This document shows, piece by piece, positions 44,670 to 53,020 of a stretch of DNA of 64,000 nt. The stretch lies in the NCBI RefSeq assembly GCF_902506375.1, contig NZ_LR733284.1, positions 727,041 through 791,040 of the forward strand, written 5' to 3'. Each line of letters begins with the position of its first letter. Positions within the stretch are counted from its first letter, which is position 1. The position numbers were made by a program, and so were the translations under genes. The notes beneath the pieces are model-generated. The model searched no databases and had not been told where the DNA came from. It saw only the letters and a program-made list of their open reading frames with translations. The stretch is from Microbacterium sp. 8M (GTDB lineage: Bacteria; Actinomycetota; Actinomycetes; Actinomycetales; Microbacteriaceae).

Positions 44670-45566
44670 TCAGCCGGCGGTCGTCGCGGGGGTGTCCGGC
44701 TCGCCGGCGCGCAACGAGCGTCGCAGTGCCCGCGCGGTGGCGAAACCCGATGCCGCTGCGGCGTCGGCGATCTCCGTCGGCGTCGGTAGAGGCGGCAGCA
44801 GACGCAGCGCGTGGTCTACGCGGACACGCTGCAGCACGCGTTTCGGCGTCGTCCCCTCATTGGCGAATGCTTGATGCAGCCACGGCTTGGAGACGCTCAG
44901 GCTCTCGGCGAGGTCTGCGACGGTGAACTCCGGATCCGAGTACTGCTGCTCAATGAGCGCCACTGCCCGTTCATACAGCGTCGCGGGGCTGCGGACGACA
45001 CGGAGATCGTCCAAGGCGCTGTTGAGCAACGCTGACATCGCGGCGTCGATCGACGCGAGCCACGCGGTGTAGCCGAGGTCCGACTCTCCGATGCGCTCCT
45101 GGAAGGCCGTGTTCACGATAGCGGCGAGGACGGCTTGGAAGCGCGCGGGCGGACGGAAGGACAGCGGCACGTCCTCGGCGCGTACGCCGCTGGGAAGGAT
45201 CGCGTTCCAGGCGCGGCTGAGGTGTATCGCTGCGACGGACACGGGCACGTCCACCTCGGTCTCCAGGCGAGCGTCATGGATCATCAGAACCCCGGGCTCG
45301 AAAGGAACCTGAGCCTGACCGATCGAGCGCTGACCATTGCCCTCGACGACGAGCATGGCTGAGAAGCACTCGTCGGTCATGCATGACGCCTCGGTGTGAG
45401 CGCGCAAAGGGGTGTGCCACATGCGGGCAAGCACGAATCCGCTGCCCGTGAGCACATCGCCGCCCGCACGAAACGGCGCGTACGCCTCATCGAGCACCCA
45501 GCCGAGTTCGGCGAACACCGAGGGAGCGCCCGGATCGTGGGTGTCGAGGTCGAAGTGTGAGCGCAT
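44670..45566 (-). CDS. AraC-type transcriptional regulator divergent from a Tat gene
   Basis: 298 residues. N-terminal domain with FVLARMWHTPLRAHTEASCMTDECFSAMLVVEGNGQRSIGQAQVPFEPGVLMIHDA, a cupin-like AraC sensor resembling AraC_binding_2. The HTH reads FTVADLAESLSVSKPWLHQAFANEGTTPKRVLQRVRVDHALRLL, then TEIADAAAASGFATARALRRSLRAG. ATG at 45566 is a weak choice; no clear ribosome site is near, and a longer N-terminus is possible. It is divergent from the Tat gene at 45894. Confidence 0.75.
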   Translation of the reverse strand: MRSHFDLDTHDPGAPSVFAELGWVLDEAYAPFRAGGDVLTGSGFVLARMWHTPLRAHTEASCMTDECFSAMLVVEGNGQRSIGQAQVPFEPGVLMIHDARLETEVDVPVSVAAIHLSRAWNAILPSGVRAEDVPLSFRPPARFQAVLAAIVNTAFQERIGESDLGYTAWLASIDAAMSALLNSALDDLRVVRSPATLYERAVALIEQQYSDPEFTVADLAESLSVSKPWLHQAFANEGTTPKRVLQRVRVDHALRLLPPLPTPTEIADAAAASGFATARALRRSLRAGEPDTPATTAG

Positions 45567-45893
45567 GTCGTGTCGGGCTCGCGCCGCTGCTCCTTGATCG
45601 CGGTAGGGGAGAGGGACCACAAGGATGCCATGGAATGCGTGCCAGCACCCGGTAGTCCAGACCGTCGCCGATGCACGTCTGACCGAAAAGTAAAGCCGAG
45701 GCTCCGCAGACTCTCGATTCACGATTCTGGTTCGATCGCGCCGCATCGGCGAATGAAGGATTGCCGATGCAGGACGATCAGCCGACCCGAGGCTCCTGCA
45801 CTGGGGATAGCGCCGTCGTGGCGTTCTTCGACGTGAGTGGATCCACCTCTCACGTCGTCGCCACCCCATTGACGCAAGAAGAGGGGAAAGGAA
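45567..45893. promoter_or_regulatory. Divergent control region between an AraC gene and a Tat gene
   Basis: 327 bases with no supported gene. It must hold promoters for both directions. The stretch 45705-45740 is A/T rich for this genome. The other end carries AAGAGGGGAAAGGAA, the ribosome site of the Tat gene. No perfect inverted repeat longer than 8 bp was found. Confidence 0.4.
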
Positions 45894-46367
45894 ATGTCGG
45901 AGAAACGCCATACCGCGGGAATCAGCCGCCGCACGATCGTCAAGGGGGCTGCCTGGAGCGTGCCGATCATCGCGGCTGCCGCAGCGGTACCGGCCCACGC
46001 AGCCTCGACGGCGCAGAAGGCGCAGATGTCGAATGCGCTCTACAGCTGCAATAACGGCACGTGGACGTTCTCGTTCACTCCCAGCGCGGGAGTGAACGTC
46101 ACCGGCGTCAGTCTGACGACGGAGTGGTCGACGGGCACGGTGGAGGCCGTGCTGAAGGGGAGCAAGGGCAACTACGAGTTCAAGCCCAACGGCAGCCAGC
46201 AGCACTATTCGACACCCGGCGGCGCCTGTGCACTGGACACTCTCAAAGCGGAGAACACGATCTTCTCCGTGTCGCTGAGCGACGGGACGACGGAGACGAT
46301 CTACGCCGCACAGTACTCGGGGCCGTTCAGGGCGAACAACCCCCAGAACTGTGGAACGTGCGCCTGA
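45894..46367 (+). CDS. Tat-exported surface protein with four cysteines (Tat protein 6)
   Basis: 157 residues. RR at 12-13, then KGAAWSVPIIAAAAAVPAHAAS, the purest form of the shared signal. The mature part of about 120 residues is beta-rich (TWTFSFTPSAGVNVTGVSL, NTIFSVSLSDGTTETIYAA) and has four cysteines (LYSCNNG, GGACAL, NCGTCA), enough for two disulfides; the final six residues hold a CxxC pair. The stop is 10 bases before the HPr-kinase-like gene, followed by PqqD, so it is most likely the substrate of that module. ATG follows AAAGGAA. Confidence 0.82.
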   Translation: MSEKRHTAGISRRTIVKGAAWSVPIIAAAAAVPAHAASTAQKAQMSNALYSCNNGTWTFSFTPSAGVNVTGVSLTTEWSTGTVEAVLKGSKGNYEFKPNGSQQHYSTPGGACALDTLKAENTIFSVSLSDGTTETIYAAQYSGPFRANNPQNCGTCA

Positions 46368-46377
46368 GTCACCCGCG

Positions 46378-47133
46378 ATGAACGTATCGATCGACAGACG
46401 GCGGGAGATCGTCGTTCCCGACGTCGGCACGCTGATCGTCGATCCGGCCTCGGGGGCGCGAGTCGATCGCGCCCCCGGGGCGGTCCCCGCGCAGGTCGAC
46501 GGCCTGCTGCGCGGCTCCGGGCGTGCGCTGCACCTGCAGCTTCAGGAGGTCCTGCCTCTTCACGTCTCCGCGGTGGTCCGCGCCGGATTCGCCCTCGGTC
46601 TGGTCGGCGCTCCTGGCGCAGGCAAGTCGAGCATTGCCGCAGCCATGACGGGGCGCGGATGGAGATACGTATCCGATGACATCGCGGCTCTCACCTGGTC
46701 GGACTCAGGAACGCCTCAGTTGGAGCCGGAGCCTGCGATGGTCACGCTGTGGGGCGGCAGCGCACGAGAGCTTGGCTGGGACGCCGACGAGGCGCACCGG
46801 ATCCTGCCCGGCGCAGACAAGTTCGCTTACGAGCGCCCGCACCTGTTCGTCGCGGAGCCCAGCCCGCTCCGCGCGATCTACATCGTCGACCCTCGACCCG
46901 CGACGACGAGCGAGTTCTCGACGCTCGGCGGAAAAGAGCGCTTCGACGCGCTCATGCACGGCGCCACGTACAACAGCGATCTCATCGATACGCCCGCGGG
47001 CCGTGCCTGGCATTTCGACGAGATCGTCCGTCTCGCACAGCGTGTGCCGGTGTTCCGCTTTCGCTGGATGCCACAGACGTCGCTCCGTGCGCGCGCGGCT
47101 GCCGTTGAGCGCCACTGCATGCGTCTCCGTTGA
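46378..47133 (+). CDS. HPr-kinase-like ATPase of a PqqD-linked module
   Basis: 251 residues. Walker A GAPGAGKSSIAA at about 77-87 with the preceding LPLHVSAVVRAGFALGLVG strands, then YVSDDIAAL and later LSTLGGKERFDAL-type segments match HPr kinase/phosphorylase-like proteins of EPS and lasso-type clusters. In known relatives these ATPases phosphorylate serines on a peptide or protein. Starts 10 bases after the Tat gene at 45894. The fused homologue at 51866 carries a PqqD domain, supporting joint work of this protein with the next gene. Confidence 0.78.
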   Translation: MNVSIDRRREIVVPDVGTLIVDPASGARVDRAPGAVPAQVDGLLRGSGRALHLQLQEVLPLHVSAVVRAGFALGLVGAPGAGKSSIAAAMTGRGWRYVSDDIAALTWSDSGTPQLEPEPAMVTLWGGSARELGWDADEAHRILPGADKFAYERPHLFVAEPSPLRAIYIVDPRPATTSEFSTLGGKERFDALMHGATYNSDLIDTPAGRAWHFDEIVRLAQRVPVFRFRWMPQTSLRARAAAVERHCMRLR

Positions 47134-47159
47134 CAAGTCCTCTCACACGGGAGCCCTCT

Positions 47160-47456
47160 ATGGCCTGGACAGAATCGACCACAGTCCGACGCGTGGCGTC
47201 GATCCGCTCAGGCACGGTGGATGAGGAGCTCATCCTGTTCTCGATCGAGACGGGAGTCTCCCACGCACTGGCGGGAACCGGGATCTGGATCTGGAATGCG
47301 ATCGGCACGAGGGCACGAGTCGGGGACGTGATCCGGCGGGCGACCGAGGAGTTCGGCGTGCCTCGCGACGTCTGCGCTCCGGACATCGTCGCCGCGATGG
47401 CGTCGCTGGAAGAGCTCGGCTTGATCGCGCAGGATGGTGCCGCCTCGCGCTCCTGA
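47160..47456 (+). CDS. PqqD-like peptide-binding protein
   Basis: 98 residues. The fold pattern VRRVASIRSGTVDEELILFSIETGVSHALAGTGIWIWNAIG followed by GDVIRRATEEF and MASLEELGLI is PqqD-like. ATG at 47160 has GGGAG 7 bases upstream; an in-frame TTG at 47130 overlaps the kinase stop and would add ten residues. Probably binds the signal or n-region of the adjacent Tat protein and brings it to the kinase-like protein. No terminator is visible before the acyltransferase gene at 47614. Confidence 0.75.
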   Translation: MAWTESTTVRRVASIRSGTVDEELILFSIETGVSHALAGTGIWIWNAIGTRARVGDVIRRATEEFGVPRDVCAPDIVAAMASLEELGLIAQDGAASRS

Positions 47457-47530
47457 TCCCTGTCCATGAGTGGACGCGGCCGACCGCGGTTGCCAGCATC
47501 TTCACAATCCTGACCGGCGTCCTGTCTTCC

Positions 47531-47560
47531 GTCCGCGGCACAGCACTTGACGGTCTGCCC
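47531..47560 (-). pseudogene. Fragment of a signal peptidase I gene
   Basis: On the minus strand this encodes GQTVKCCAADG, nearly identical to the GQTVKCCSADG of the signal peptidase at 48647. At DNA level 27 of 30 bases match 48953-48982. No other part of a peptidase is recognisable nearby, so it is a remnant left by recombination or deletion of a second copy. Confidence 0.6.
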
Positions 47561-47613
47561 CACCGCTGCCGTCCGGAGTGCGATAGCGTGCACACCGTGA
47601 CGGGGGGAGCTGC

Positions 47614-48669
47614 ATGACGGTGAACCGAGGTGGGCGCCTGGTGGTGCCCGACGTCCTGCGCGGGATCGCGATCGTGGCCATGCTGCTGGCTCACGCCACT
47701 CCGTTCCTGCCGCAGATCCCCGGGCTCGCGCGATTCGTCCTCGGCAACATCAACGACCTGGCCTCACCGCTGTTCGCCCTGGTGATGGGCATGTCGGCGC
47801 AGCTCGTGTGGAACGGCTCGCGTCGCGTCCGCACCACGCTGTTGCAGCAGGCGATCCGCGGACTGCTGCTCATCGTGCTCGGGCTGTGGATGGCGACATG
47901 GGGCTCGTGGGTCGTGATCGTGCTCTGCCAGCTCGGTCTGCTGCTTCTCATCGGAGCGCCGTTGCTGCTGCTGCCGACGCGGGTGCTGGCGATCGTCCTG
48001 GCCGCCGCCGTCGTGATCGGCGCCCCGCTCAACGAGCTCGCCCGCGCCCATGTCGCCGAGATCCTGACGTCGAACGACGTCGTGCGGCACCTCGCGGACT
48101 GGACGGTGCTCGGGCACTCGTACCGCGTGTCGAACCTGCTGCCCTTCTTCCTGCTTGGGGCGCTCCTGTTGCGCGGCGGCCTGCAGCGCAACCGCGCGAT
48201 GTGGCTGATGCTCGCCACTGCGCCCGTCGCGTACGTCGTGAAGCCGCTGCTGGAGAAGGTGCTGCACCTGCCCGCCTTCGTTTCGGGCAGCTACCCGGAC
48301 ACCCTGCACGACATCGGACTCGTGTTCGCGATGTACGCCGTCGTCGTGCTCATCGCGACGACGCGGACGGAACGACGCGCCGTCGGGGCGGTCTTCGCGC
48401 CGCTGCGGATCTGGGGGCAGCTCGCTCTCAGCCTCTACCTGCTGCACGTCGGCGTCGTCTCGCTCTGGGCGCGCGCGACCGGCTATCCCAGCGAGAACAA
48501 CCTCGTGGGCTGGGCGAGCGTCGTCGTGCTGCCGCTGGTCGCCGCCGTGCTGTGGTGGCGATTCGTGGGCACCGGCCCGGTCGAATGGCTGATGGGCGCC
48601 GCCTCGGGCCGCCCGAAGCCGCTGCTGCGGCCCGGGGGCACGTCCGTCAGAGTCCCGACCACCGGTTGA
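47614..48669 (+). CDS. Membrane acyltransferase-like protein (HGSNAT/DUF1624 or DUF418 type)
   Basis: 351 residues, about ten membrane helices. VPDVLRGIAIVAMLLAHATPFLP and the following NINDLASPLFALVMGMSAQLVW match the heparan-alpha-glucosaminide acetyltransferase-like catalytic region. Later helices include LLPFFLLGALLLRGG and LALSLYLLHVGVVSLWARATGYPSEN. Such proteins transfer acyl groups across the membrane onto surface glycans or proteins. ATG at 47614 follows GGGGGGAG. Its 3' end overlaps the convergent signal peptidase gene by 23 bases. Confidence 0.75.
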   Translation: MTVNRGGRLVVPDVLRGIAIVAMLLAHATPFLPQIPGLARFVLGNINDLASPLFALVMGMSAQLVWNGSRRVRTTLLQQAIRGLLLIVLGLWMATWGSWVVIVLCQLGLLLLIGAPLLLLPTRVLAIVLAAAVVIGAPLNELARAHVAEILTSNDVVRHLADWTVLGHSYRVSNLLPFFLLGALLLRGGLQRNRAMWLMLATAPVAYVVKPLLEKVLHLPAFVSGSYPDTLHDIGLVFAMYAVVVLIATTRTERRAVGAVFAPLRIWGQLALSLYLLHVGVVSLWARATGYPSENNLVGWASVVVLPLVAAVLWWRFVGTGPVEWLMGAASGRPKPLLRPGGTSVRVPTTG

Positions 48670-49372
48670 TCGGCCACAGGATCACGACAGCTCTGCCGAC
48701 GATCTCGTCGGCGCGGGCCCAGCGCCAGCAGCCGGCGTCCGGTGTCGTCGTCCCCCGGCATCGCACCGCGCCGTCGGACGAGCTGGAGCGGTGGTCGCCC
48801 ATCACGAGGTAGGAGCCGCTGGGCACGGTTACTTCGGGGAGGCAGCGCGTCGACGCCGGTGTCGTGGTGCAGTCCAGGGAGCCGGGCCGGAACGCGAAGT
48901 CCTGGTAGACGTAGGGCTCGTCCAGCGGCTTGTCGTCGACGATCAGCCGTCCGTCCGCCGAACAGCACTTCACGGTCTGCCCGGGCCCCGCGATCACCCG
49001 CTTGATCAGTGTGTGCGGGCCCGACGGGCCGAAGCCGGACACCTCGCCGAGCCAGCGCAGTGCCGCCTTGAGCGGGTTCTCCGGTGCGCGGGCACCGCCA
49101 TCCCACGTCTCGTCCGCATCGAAGACGACGACGTCGCCGGTATGCGGGGTGGCCCCTCCCGTGTACGCCAGCCGGTTCACCAGCACGCGGTCGCCGACCT
49201 CCAGGGTCTGCTCCATGGATCCCGACGGCACCCAGTACGGCTTCGCGACGAACGACAGGATGAGCCCGAAGACGACGAACGCCGCGCACAGCTGGAAGAG
49301 GAAGCTGCCGGTGATCCGCCGCCAGAGCGGACGCCTCGGCGCGGGGCCCGGTGCCGCCGTGTCGGATGCCAT
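48647..49372 (-). CDS. Signal peptidase I
   Basis: 241 residues. One N-terminal membrane helix (about 25-45), then PSGSMEQTLEVGDRVLVNR with the nucleophile serine near residue 51, the catalytic lysine in TLIKRVIAGPGQ near 123, and a GDHRSSSSDG box. Two cysteines in TVKCCSADGR and others could form disulfides outside. It is a complete S26 peptidase expected to cleave exported proteins, probably including the nearby Tat precursors whose signals end in AxA or LAAAS. It is convergent with the acyltransferase gene and is a second-copy type rather than clearly the housekeeping one; genome context outside the window would tell. Confidence 0.88.
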   Translation of the reverse strand: MASDTAAPGPAPRRPLWRRITGSFLFQLCAAFVVFGLILSFVAKPYWVPSGSMEQTLEVGDRVLVNRLAYTGGATPHTGDVVVFDADETWDGGARAPENPLKAALRWLGEVSGFGPSGPHTLIKRVIAGPGQTVKCCSADGRLIVDDKPLDEPYVYQDFAFRPGSLDCTTTPASTRCLPEVTVPSGSYLVMGDHRSSSSDGAVRCRGTTTPDAGCWRWARADEIVGRAVVILWPINRWSGL

Positions 49373-49588
49373 GCGTCCATCATGCCCTGGACGGAGGGCA
49401 GAGACCGGAACGAGGGACCGGATCCTTCATCCGGCGCTTTCATCGTTTCGGCGACGCGTTTGCACGTTCTGACGACGTGGACCTGCGAGGACCCGGGACG
49501 TGTCGACAGTGTCGGAGTGCGGTCACGAGCCGGTGAACGAAGGGCCTCGGATCGTTCCGAACGTACACGCCACTGCTGGGGGGGACGC

Positions 49589-50251
49589 ATGTCCGAGATC
49601 GACACCACCGCGCGGGTCGCCCGCCGCACCGTTCTGAAGGGCGCCGCCTGGTCGGTGCCCGTCGTCGCCGCCGCGGTCGCGACCCCGCTGGCCGCAGCGA
49701 GCACGAACCCGCCGTGCCCGACGTGCTACACGTCCGGCATCGTCCAGGTCTTGGGCCTTCCGATCATCGGGGCGTGGACCTCCCAGGCCGTCGTCCTCGG
49801 CAACACCGCGGCGATCCTGCTCGCGCCGGCGTTCGGCCTCGACACCTCCGCGTGTTCCAACACCGGGTTCCTCTCCGCGTACACCTACACCTTCACGAGC
49901 GCGGCCCTGACGATGAGTGCGGGAAACGGCGTTCCCGTGAAGACCTATACGCAGACCCTGACGAATCTCGTCGGCGCGGGAACGCTGGGTCTCGTCGACG
50001 TCCTGACCGCGATCCCCGCGTTCACCGGGGTGTCGATGCCCAACGGAGGCGGGCTCGGCTACACGCCCGCCCCCACGCACCTCCAGATCTGCATGGACGT
50101 CTTCCTCACGATCGACCTCGGCGCCGGGGCGCCGGGAAGCTCGGTCACGTGCTCCCTGTGCTTCGACTGGGATCTTCACGGCGTGGGCACGGGCATCGTC
50201 ACCCTCGGCGCCGGCACGGTCAACTTCACCGGCACCGCCACACCGGCCTGA
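49589..50251 (+). CDS. Tat-exported surface protein with six cysteines (Tat protein 7)
   Basis: 220 residues. RR at 12-13, LKGAAWSVPVVAAAVATPLAAAS. The mature part has six cysteines in pairs: CPTC near the new N-terminus, CS and CM in the middle, and CSLC near the end, consistent with disulfides. It is rich in Thr, Gly and Ala with beta-rich stretches (AYTYTFTSAALTMSAGNGVPVKTYTQTL, DVFLTIDLGAGAPG). ATG 49589 has GGGGGGGAC upstream. A strong terminator (50261) lies before the second BY-kinase. Function unknown. Confidence 0.8.
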   Translation: MSEIDTTARVARRTVLKGAAWSVPVVAAAVATPLAAASTNPPCPTCYTSGIVQVLGLPIIGAWTSQAVVLGNTAAILLAPAFGLDTSACSNTGFLSAYTYTFTSAALTMSAGNGVPVKTYTQTLTNLVGAGTLGLVDVLTAIPAFTGVSMPNGGGLGYTPAPTHLQICMDVFLTIDLGAGAPGSSVTCSLCFDWDLHGVGTGIVTLGAGTVNFTGTATPA

Positions 50252-50260
50252 CCTCCCCTG

Positions 50261-50301
50261 GACAGCACGGGTCGCTCCCGCCCCGGGCGGCCCGTGCTGT
50301 C
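50261..50301 (+). terminator. Hairpin terminator after a Tat gene
   Basis: An 11-bp stem (GACAGCACGGG and its complement) encloses a GC-rich loop, starting 10 bases after the stop at 50251. A second small inverted repeat CCGGAA/TTCCGG follows at 50307-50323, just before a TAGCAT box (50324-50329) that may serve the BY-kinase operon. Confidence 0.7.
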
Positions 50302-50349
50302 GCGTCCCGGAAGACGCTTCCGGTAGCATCGAAGGGCCGTTGACTGTCG

Positions 50350-50375
50350 CCCTCGCAGGGTGAGCCGAGCGAGGG
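50350..50375 (+). promoter_or_regulatory. Hairpin covering the ribosome site of the second BY-kinase
   Basis: CCCTCGC (50350-50356) pairs with GCGAGGG (50369-50375). The 3' arm runs into GAGGGGGA, the ribosome site 7-13 bases before the ATG at 50388, so folding would hide part of it. Candidate for translational control. Confidence 0.5.
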
Positions 50376-50387
50376 GGAACCGCCTAC

Positions 50388-51866
50388 ATGGATCTGCGTG
50401 AGTATCTTCGGGTCTTCCGGGCGCACTGGCTCGGGATGGTTCTCATCACGCTCCTCGGCGTCGCCGTCGCTTTCGGCTGGACGCTCCTGCAGCCGAAGGT
50501 CTACACGGCCGACGCCTCCGCGATCGTCCAGGCGACGACCGCGAACGACACCGGCGACAGCAGCCTGAGCGCCGCGATGCTCGGAAACTCGCTGACCTCG
50601 GGGCGCGTCAAGACGTACGTCGCACTGGGCCAGTCCCGTGCGGTGGCCGACGGCGTGATCAAGGACCTGGGGCTCGACACCAGCGCGGATCAGCTCGTGA
50701 AGCAGGTGAGCGTCGCCAACACCGTCGACACCACCACGCTCAAGGTCACGGCCGAGGCGTCCTCGCCCGAGAAGGCCCGCGACATCGCCGAGGCCTGGGT
50801 GCGCTCCATGGGTGCAGAGGTCAACCGCCTCGAGACCACGGACCCGGCCAAGAAGGGTGCGGTCTTCCTCAGCCCGATCGACTCCGCGCGTCTGCCGGAC
50901 GCGCCGTCGTCGCCGAACACCAAGCTCGCGCTCGCCCTCGGAGCGCTGATCGGCCTCGCGATCGCCGTCGGCTACGGTCTGCTGCGCTACACCCTCGATC
51001 GCCGGATCCGTTCGGTCGAGCAGGTGGAGCGCGAGACCGGCAAGCCGGTCGTCGGCACGATCCCGGAGGAGAAGACGTTCACCGCGGACAACCGGCTGCT
51101 GCCGTTCGACGGCGGCACCAGCCGCGGCAGCGACAGTGCGCACCTGTTCGGCATCGGCGAGGCCATGCGCGAGCTGCGCACCAACCTGCAGTACATGGAT
51201 GTCGACAACCCGCCGCGCATCATCGTGGTCACCAGTCCGCTGCCCGGCGACGGCAAGTCGACGATCTCCTCGAACCTCGCGGTCACGCTGGCTTCCAGCG
51301 GTCAGCCCGTCGTGCTCATCGACGGCGACCTGCGCCGCCCCATGATCGACACCGTGTTCGGCCTGCCCAAGGGCGCCGGCATCTCCGACGTGCTCGCCGG
51401 GCGTGCGACGATCGCCGAGGTCGCGCAGCGCTTCGGCAACGGGCAGCTGCTGGTGGTCGCGGCGGGCAAGGTGCCGCCGAACCCCAGCGAGGTGCTGGGA
51501 TCCGCGCGCATGCGCGAACTGCTGAAGTCGATCGCGCGCGAAGCCATCGTCATCGTCGACGCCCCGCCGCTGATCCCCGTCACGGACGCCGCGGTGCTCG
51601 CGCACAGCGCCGATGGGGCGATCATCGTCGGCACGGTCGGCAAGACCACCTACGAGGTGCTCGGCAAGGCCATCGGCAACCTCGAGCGCGCCGGGGCCCG
51701 TGCCCTCGGCCTCGTGCTGAACAAGGTGCCGCGGCGTGGCAGCGGCGCCGCCTACTACGGCTACCAGTACCACGGCGACTACTACCGCAGCGACGAGCAG
51801 GAGCTGCCATCGGGTGCGGTGCGCGAGGGCGGCCCCCGCCGGCGAGGAGAGTCGGAGGCGGCGTGA
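50388..51866 (+). CDS. Polysaccharide co-polymerase with BY-kinase domain
   Basis: 492 residues. Wzz domain with helices at about 15-35 and 185-205. Kinase motifs: GDGKSTIS (about 286), IDGDLRRP (about 311) and VIVDAPP (about 388). The C-terminus carries a tyrosine cluster (YYGYQYHGDYY, about 453-465), the usual autophosphorylation site, which the paralogue at 12062 lacks. It probably controls EPS polymerisation. Its stop overlaps the HPr-kinase-like gene that follows. Together with the phosphatase at 53951 it forms a kinase-phosphatase pair. Confidence 0.88.
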   Translation: MDLREYLRVFRAHWLGMVLITLLGVAVAFGWTLLQPKVYTADASAIVQATTANDTGDSSLSAAMLGNSLTSGRVKTYVALGQSRAVADGVIKDLGLDTSADQLVKQVSVANTVDTTTLKVTAEASSPEKARDIAEAWVRSMGAEVNRLETTDPAKKGAVFLSPIDSARLPDAPSSPNTKLALALGALIGLAIAVGYGLLRYTLDRRIRSVEQVERETGKPVVGTIPEEKTFTADNRLLPFDGGTSRGSDSAHLFGIGEAMRELRTNLQYMDVDNPPRIIVVTSPLPGDGKSTISSNLAVTLASSGQPVVLIDGDLRRPMIDTVFGLPKGAGISDVLAGRATIAEVAQRFGNGQLLVVAAGKVPPNPSEVLGSARMRELLKSIAREAIVIVDAPPLIPVTDAAVLAHSADGAIIVGTVGKTTYEVLGKAIGNLERAGARALGLVLNKVPRRGSGAAYYGYQYHGDYYRSDEQELPSGAVREGGPRRRGESEAA

Positions 51867-52948
51867 TGACCTCCGACGCGACCGCGCCGGAGGGGACCCG
51901 GCACGCTCCGCTCGACGTCAGCGCTCTCGGCGTGCGGATCCGGCTGGCCTTCGCCGACGGCATCGCCGCGGACACGGTCAGCGCGATCCGTGCCTCCTGG
52001 GAAGGCGCACGCCTGCCGTACGACGCCGCAAGCGACCCGGCCGCGGTGGTCCCAGTTTCGGCCGGCATCGAGCCGGACGCCCTCGCAGAGTCGCTCACCA
52101 TGCAGGTCACGCTCGCCGCACTCAACGCGCGCAGCGGCGAGCTGCTCATGTTCCACGCCTGCGGTGTCGCGGATGAGAAGGGCCGGGTCGCGGCCTTCGT
52201 CGGCCCGTCCGGCCGCGGGAAGACCACGCTCAGCCGCGCGCTCGGATCCGCCTACGGCTACGTCTCCGACGAGACGATCGCTTTCGATCCGGCGCTCACC
52301 GTGCAGCCCTATCGCAAGCCGCTCTCCGTGGTGCGCGACGGCCGGCCGAAGGAACAGGTCTCTCCGTCCGCGGCGAGCCTGCAGCCCCTGCCGGATGCGC
52401 CCCTGACCGCGGCCGCCCTGGTCCTGATCACCCGCGACGCGGAGCACGCCGCGCCGAGCATCGAGCAGGTGCCGTTCCCCGAAGCGATCGCCGAGCTGGC
52501 CCCGCAGATGAGCTATCTCGCCGAGCTGCCGGCGCCGTTGCAGACCGTGGCCGCGGTCTGCGATCGCCTCGGAGGCGTCGTCCGGCTGACCTATCCCGAT
52601 GCGTCCACCGTGCCGCCGATCCTGCCGCAGCTGCTGGACCACGCACGCGTGCACGAAGCCTGGGAGCCCGCCATCGCCGCGGGGGAGAACCCGGACTTCG
52701 ACCTTTCCGAGGTGCGCGATGCCATCCGGTGCGGCGATCGCGTCGTCGTGCTCGCGCAGCGGTGGGTGCATGTGCTGGACGGGATCGCGCCGAGGATCTG
52801 GGACTCGCTGCGTGCCGGCCGCTCCGTCGACGGAATCGTCGCCGACGTCGTCGCGGAGTTCGGGGTGCCCGAGCACGGCGATCCGCGGGACCTGGTCGAG
52901 GCAGCGGTGTCGGAGCTCGTCGACGCCGGGGTGCTGCGCCGGCGCTGA
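51866..52948 (+). CDS. HPr-kinase-like ATPase fused to a PqqD domain
   Basis: 360 residues. Residues about 70-200 hold the ATPase: LLMFHACGVADEKGRVAAFVGPSGRGKTTLSRAL (Walker A about 112-120) then GYVSDETIAFDPAL. Residues about 278-360 are a PqqD domain: DAIRCGDRVVVLAQRWVHVLDGIAPRIWDSL, then EFGVPEHGDPRDLVEAAVSELVDAGVLRRR. It is the single-chain form of the two separate genes at 46378 and 47160. GTG at 51863 or ATG at 51866 can start it; GGAGG fits ATG. It is cotranscribed with the BY-kinase. Target unknown; the Tat protein at 49589 or an EPS protein are candidates. Confidence 0.8.
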   Translation: MTSDATAPEGTRHAPLDVSALGVRIRLAFADGIAADTVSAIRASWEGARLPYDAASDPAAVVPVSAGIEPDALAESLTMQVTLAALNARSGELLMFHACGVADEKGRVAAFVGPSGRGKTTLSRALGSAYGYVSDETIAFDPALTVQPYRKPLSVVRDGRPKEQVSPSAASLQPLPDAPLTAAALVLITRDAEHAAPSIEQVPFPEAIAELAPQMSYLAELPAPLQTVAAVCDRLGGVVRLTYPDASTVPPILPQLLDHARVHEAWEPAIAAGENPDFDLSEVRDAIRCGDRVVVLAQRWVHVLDGIAPRIWDSLRAGRSVDGIVADVVAEFGVPEHGDPRDLVEAAVSELVDAGVLRRR

Positions 52949-53020
52949 GCCCAGCGCACAGCGCCGTGAGCCCGTGCGAACCGTGTCGTGAGCCCGTGCG
53001 AACAGCGCCGGCCTCGGTCG

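Noticed and set aside
45894..47456. Lasso peptide cluster
   Set aside because: HPr-kinase-like and PqqD genes suggested it, but there is no asparagine-synthetase-like cyclase, no transglutaminase-like protease and no typical short precursor; the neighbour is a 157-residue Tat protein.
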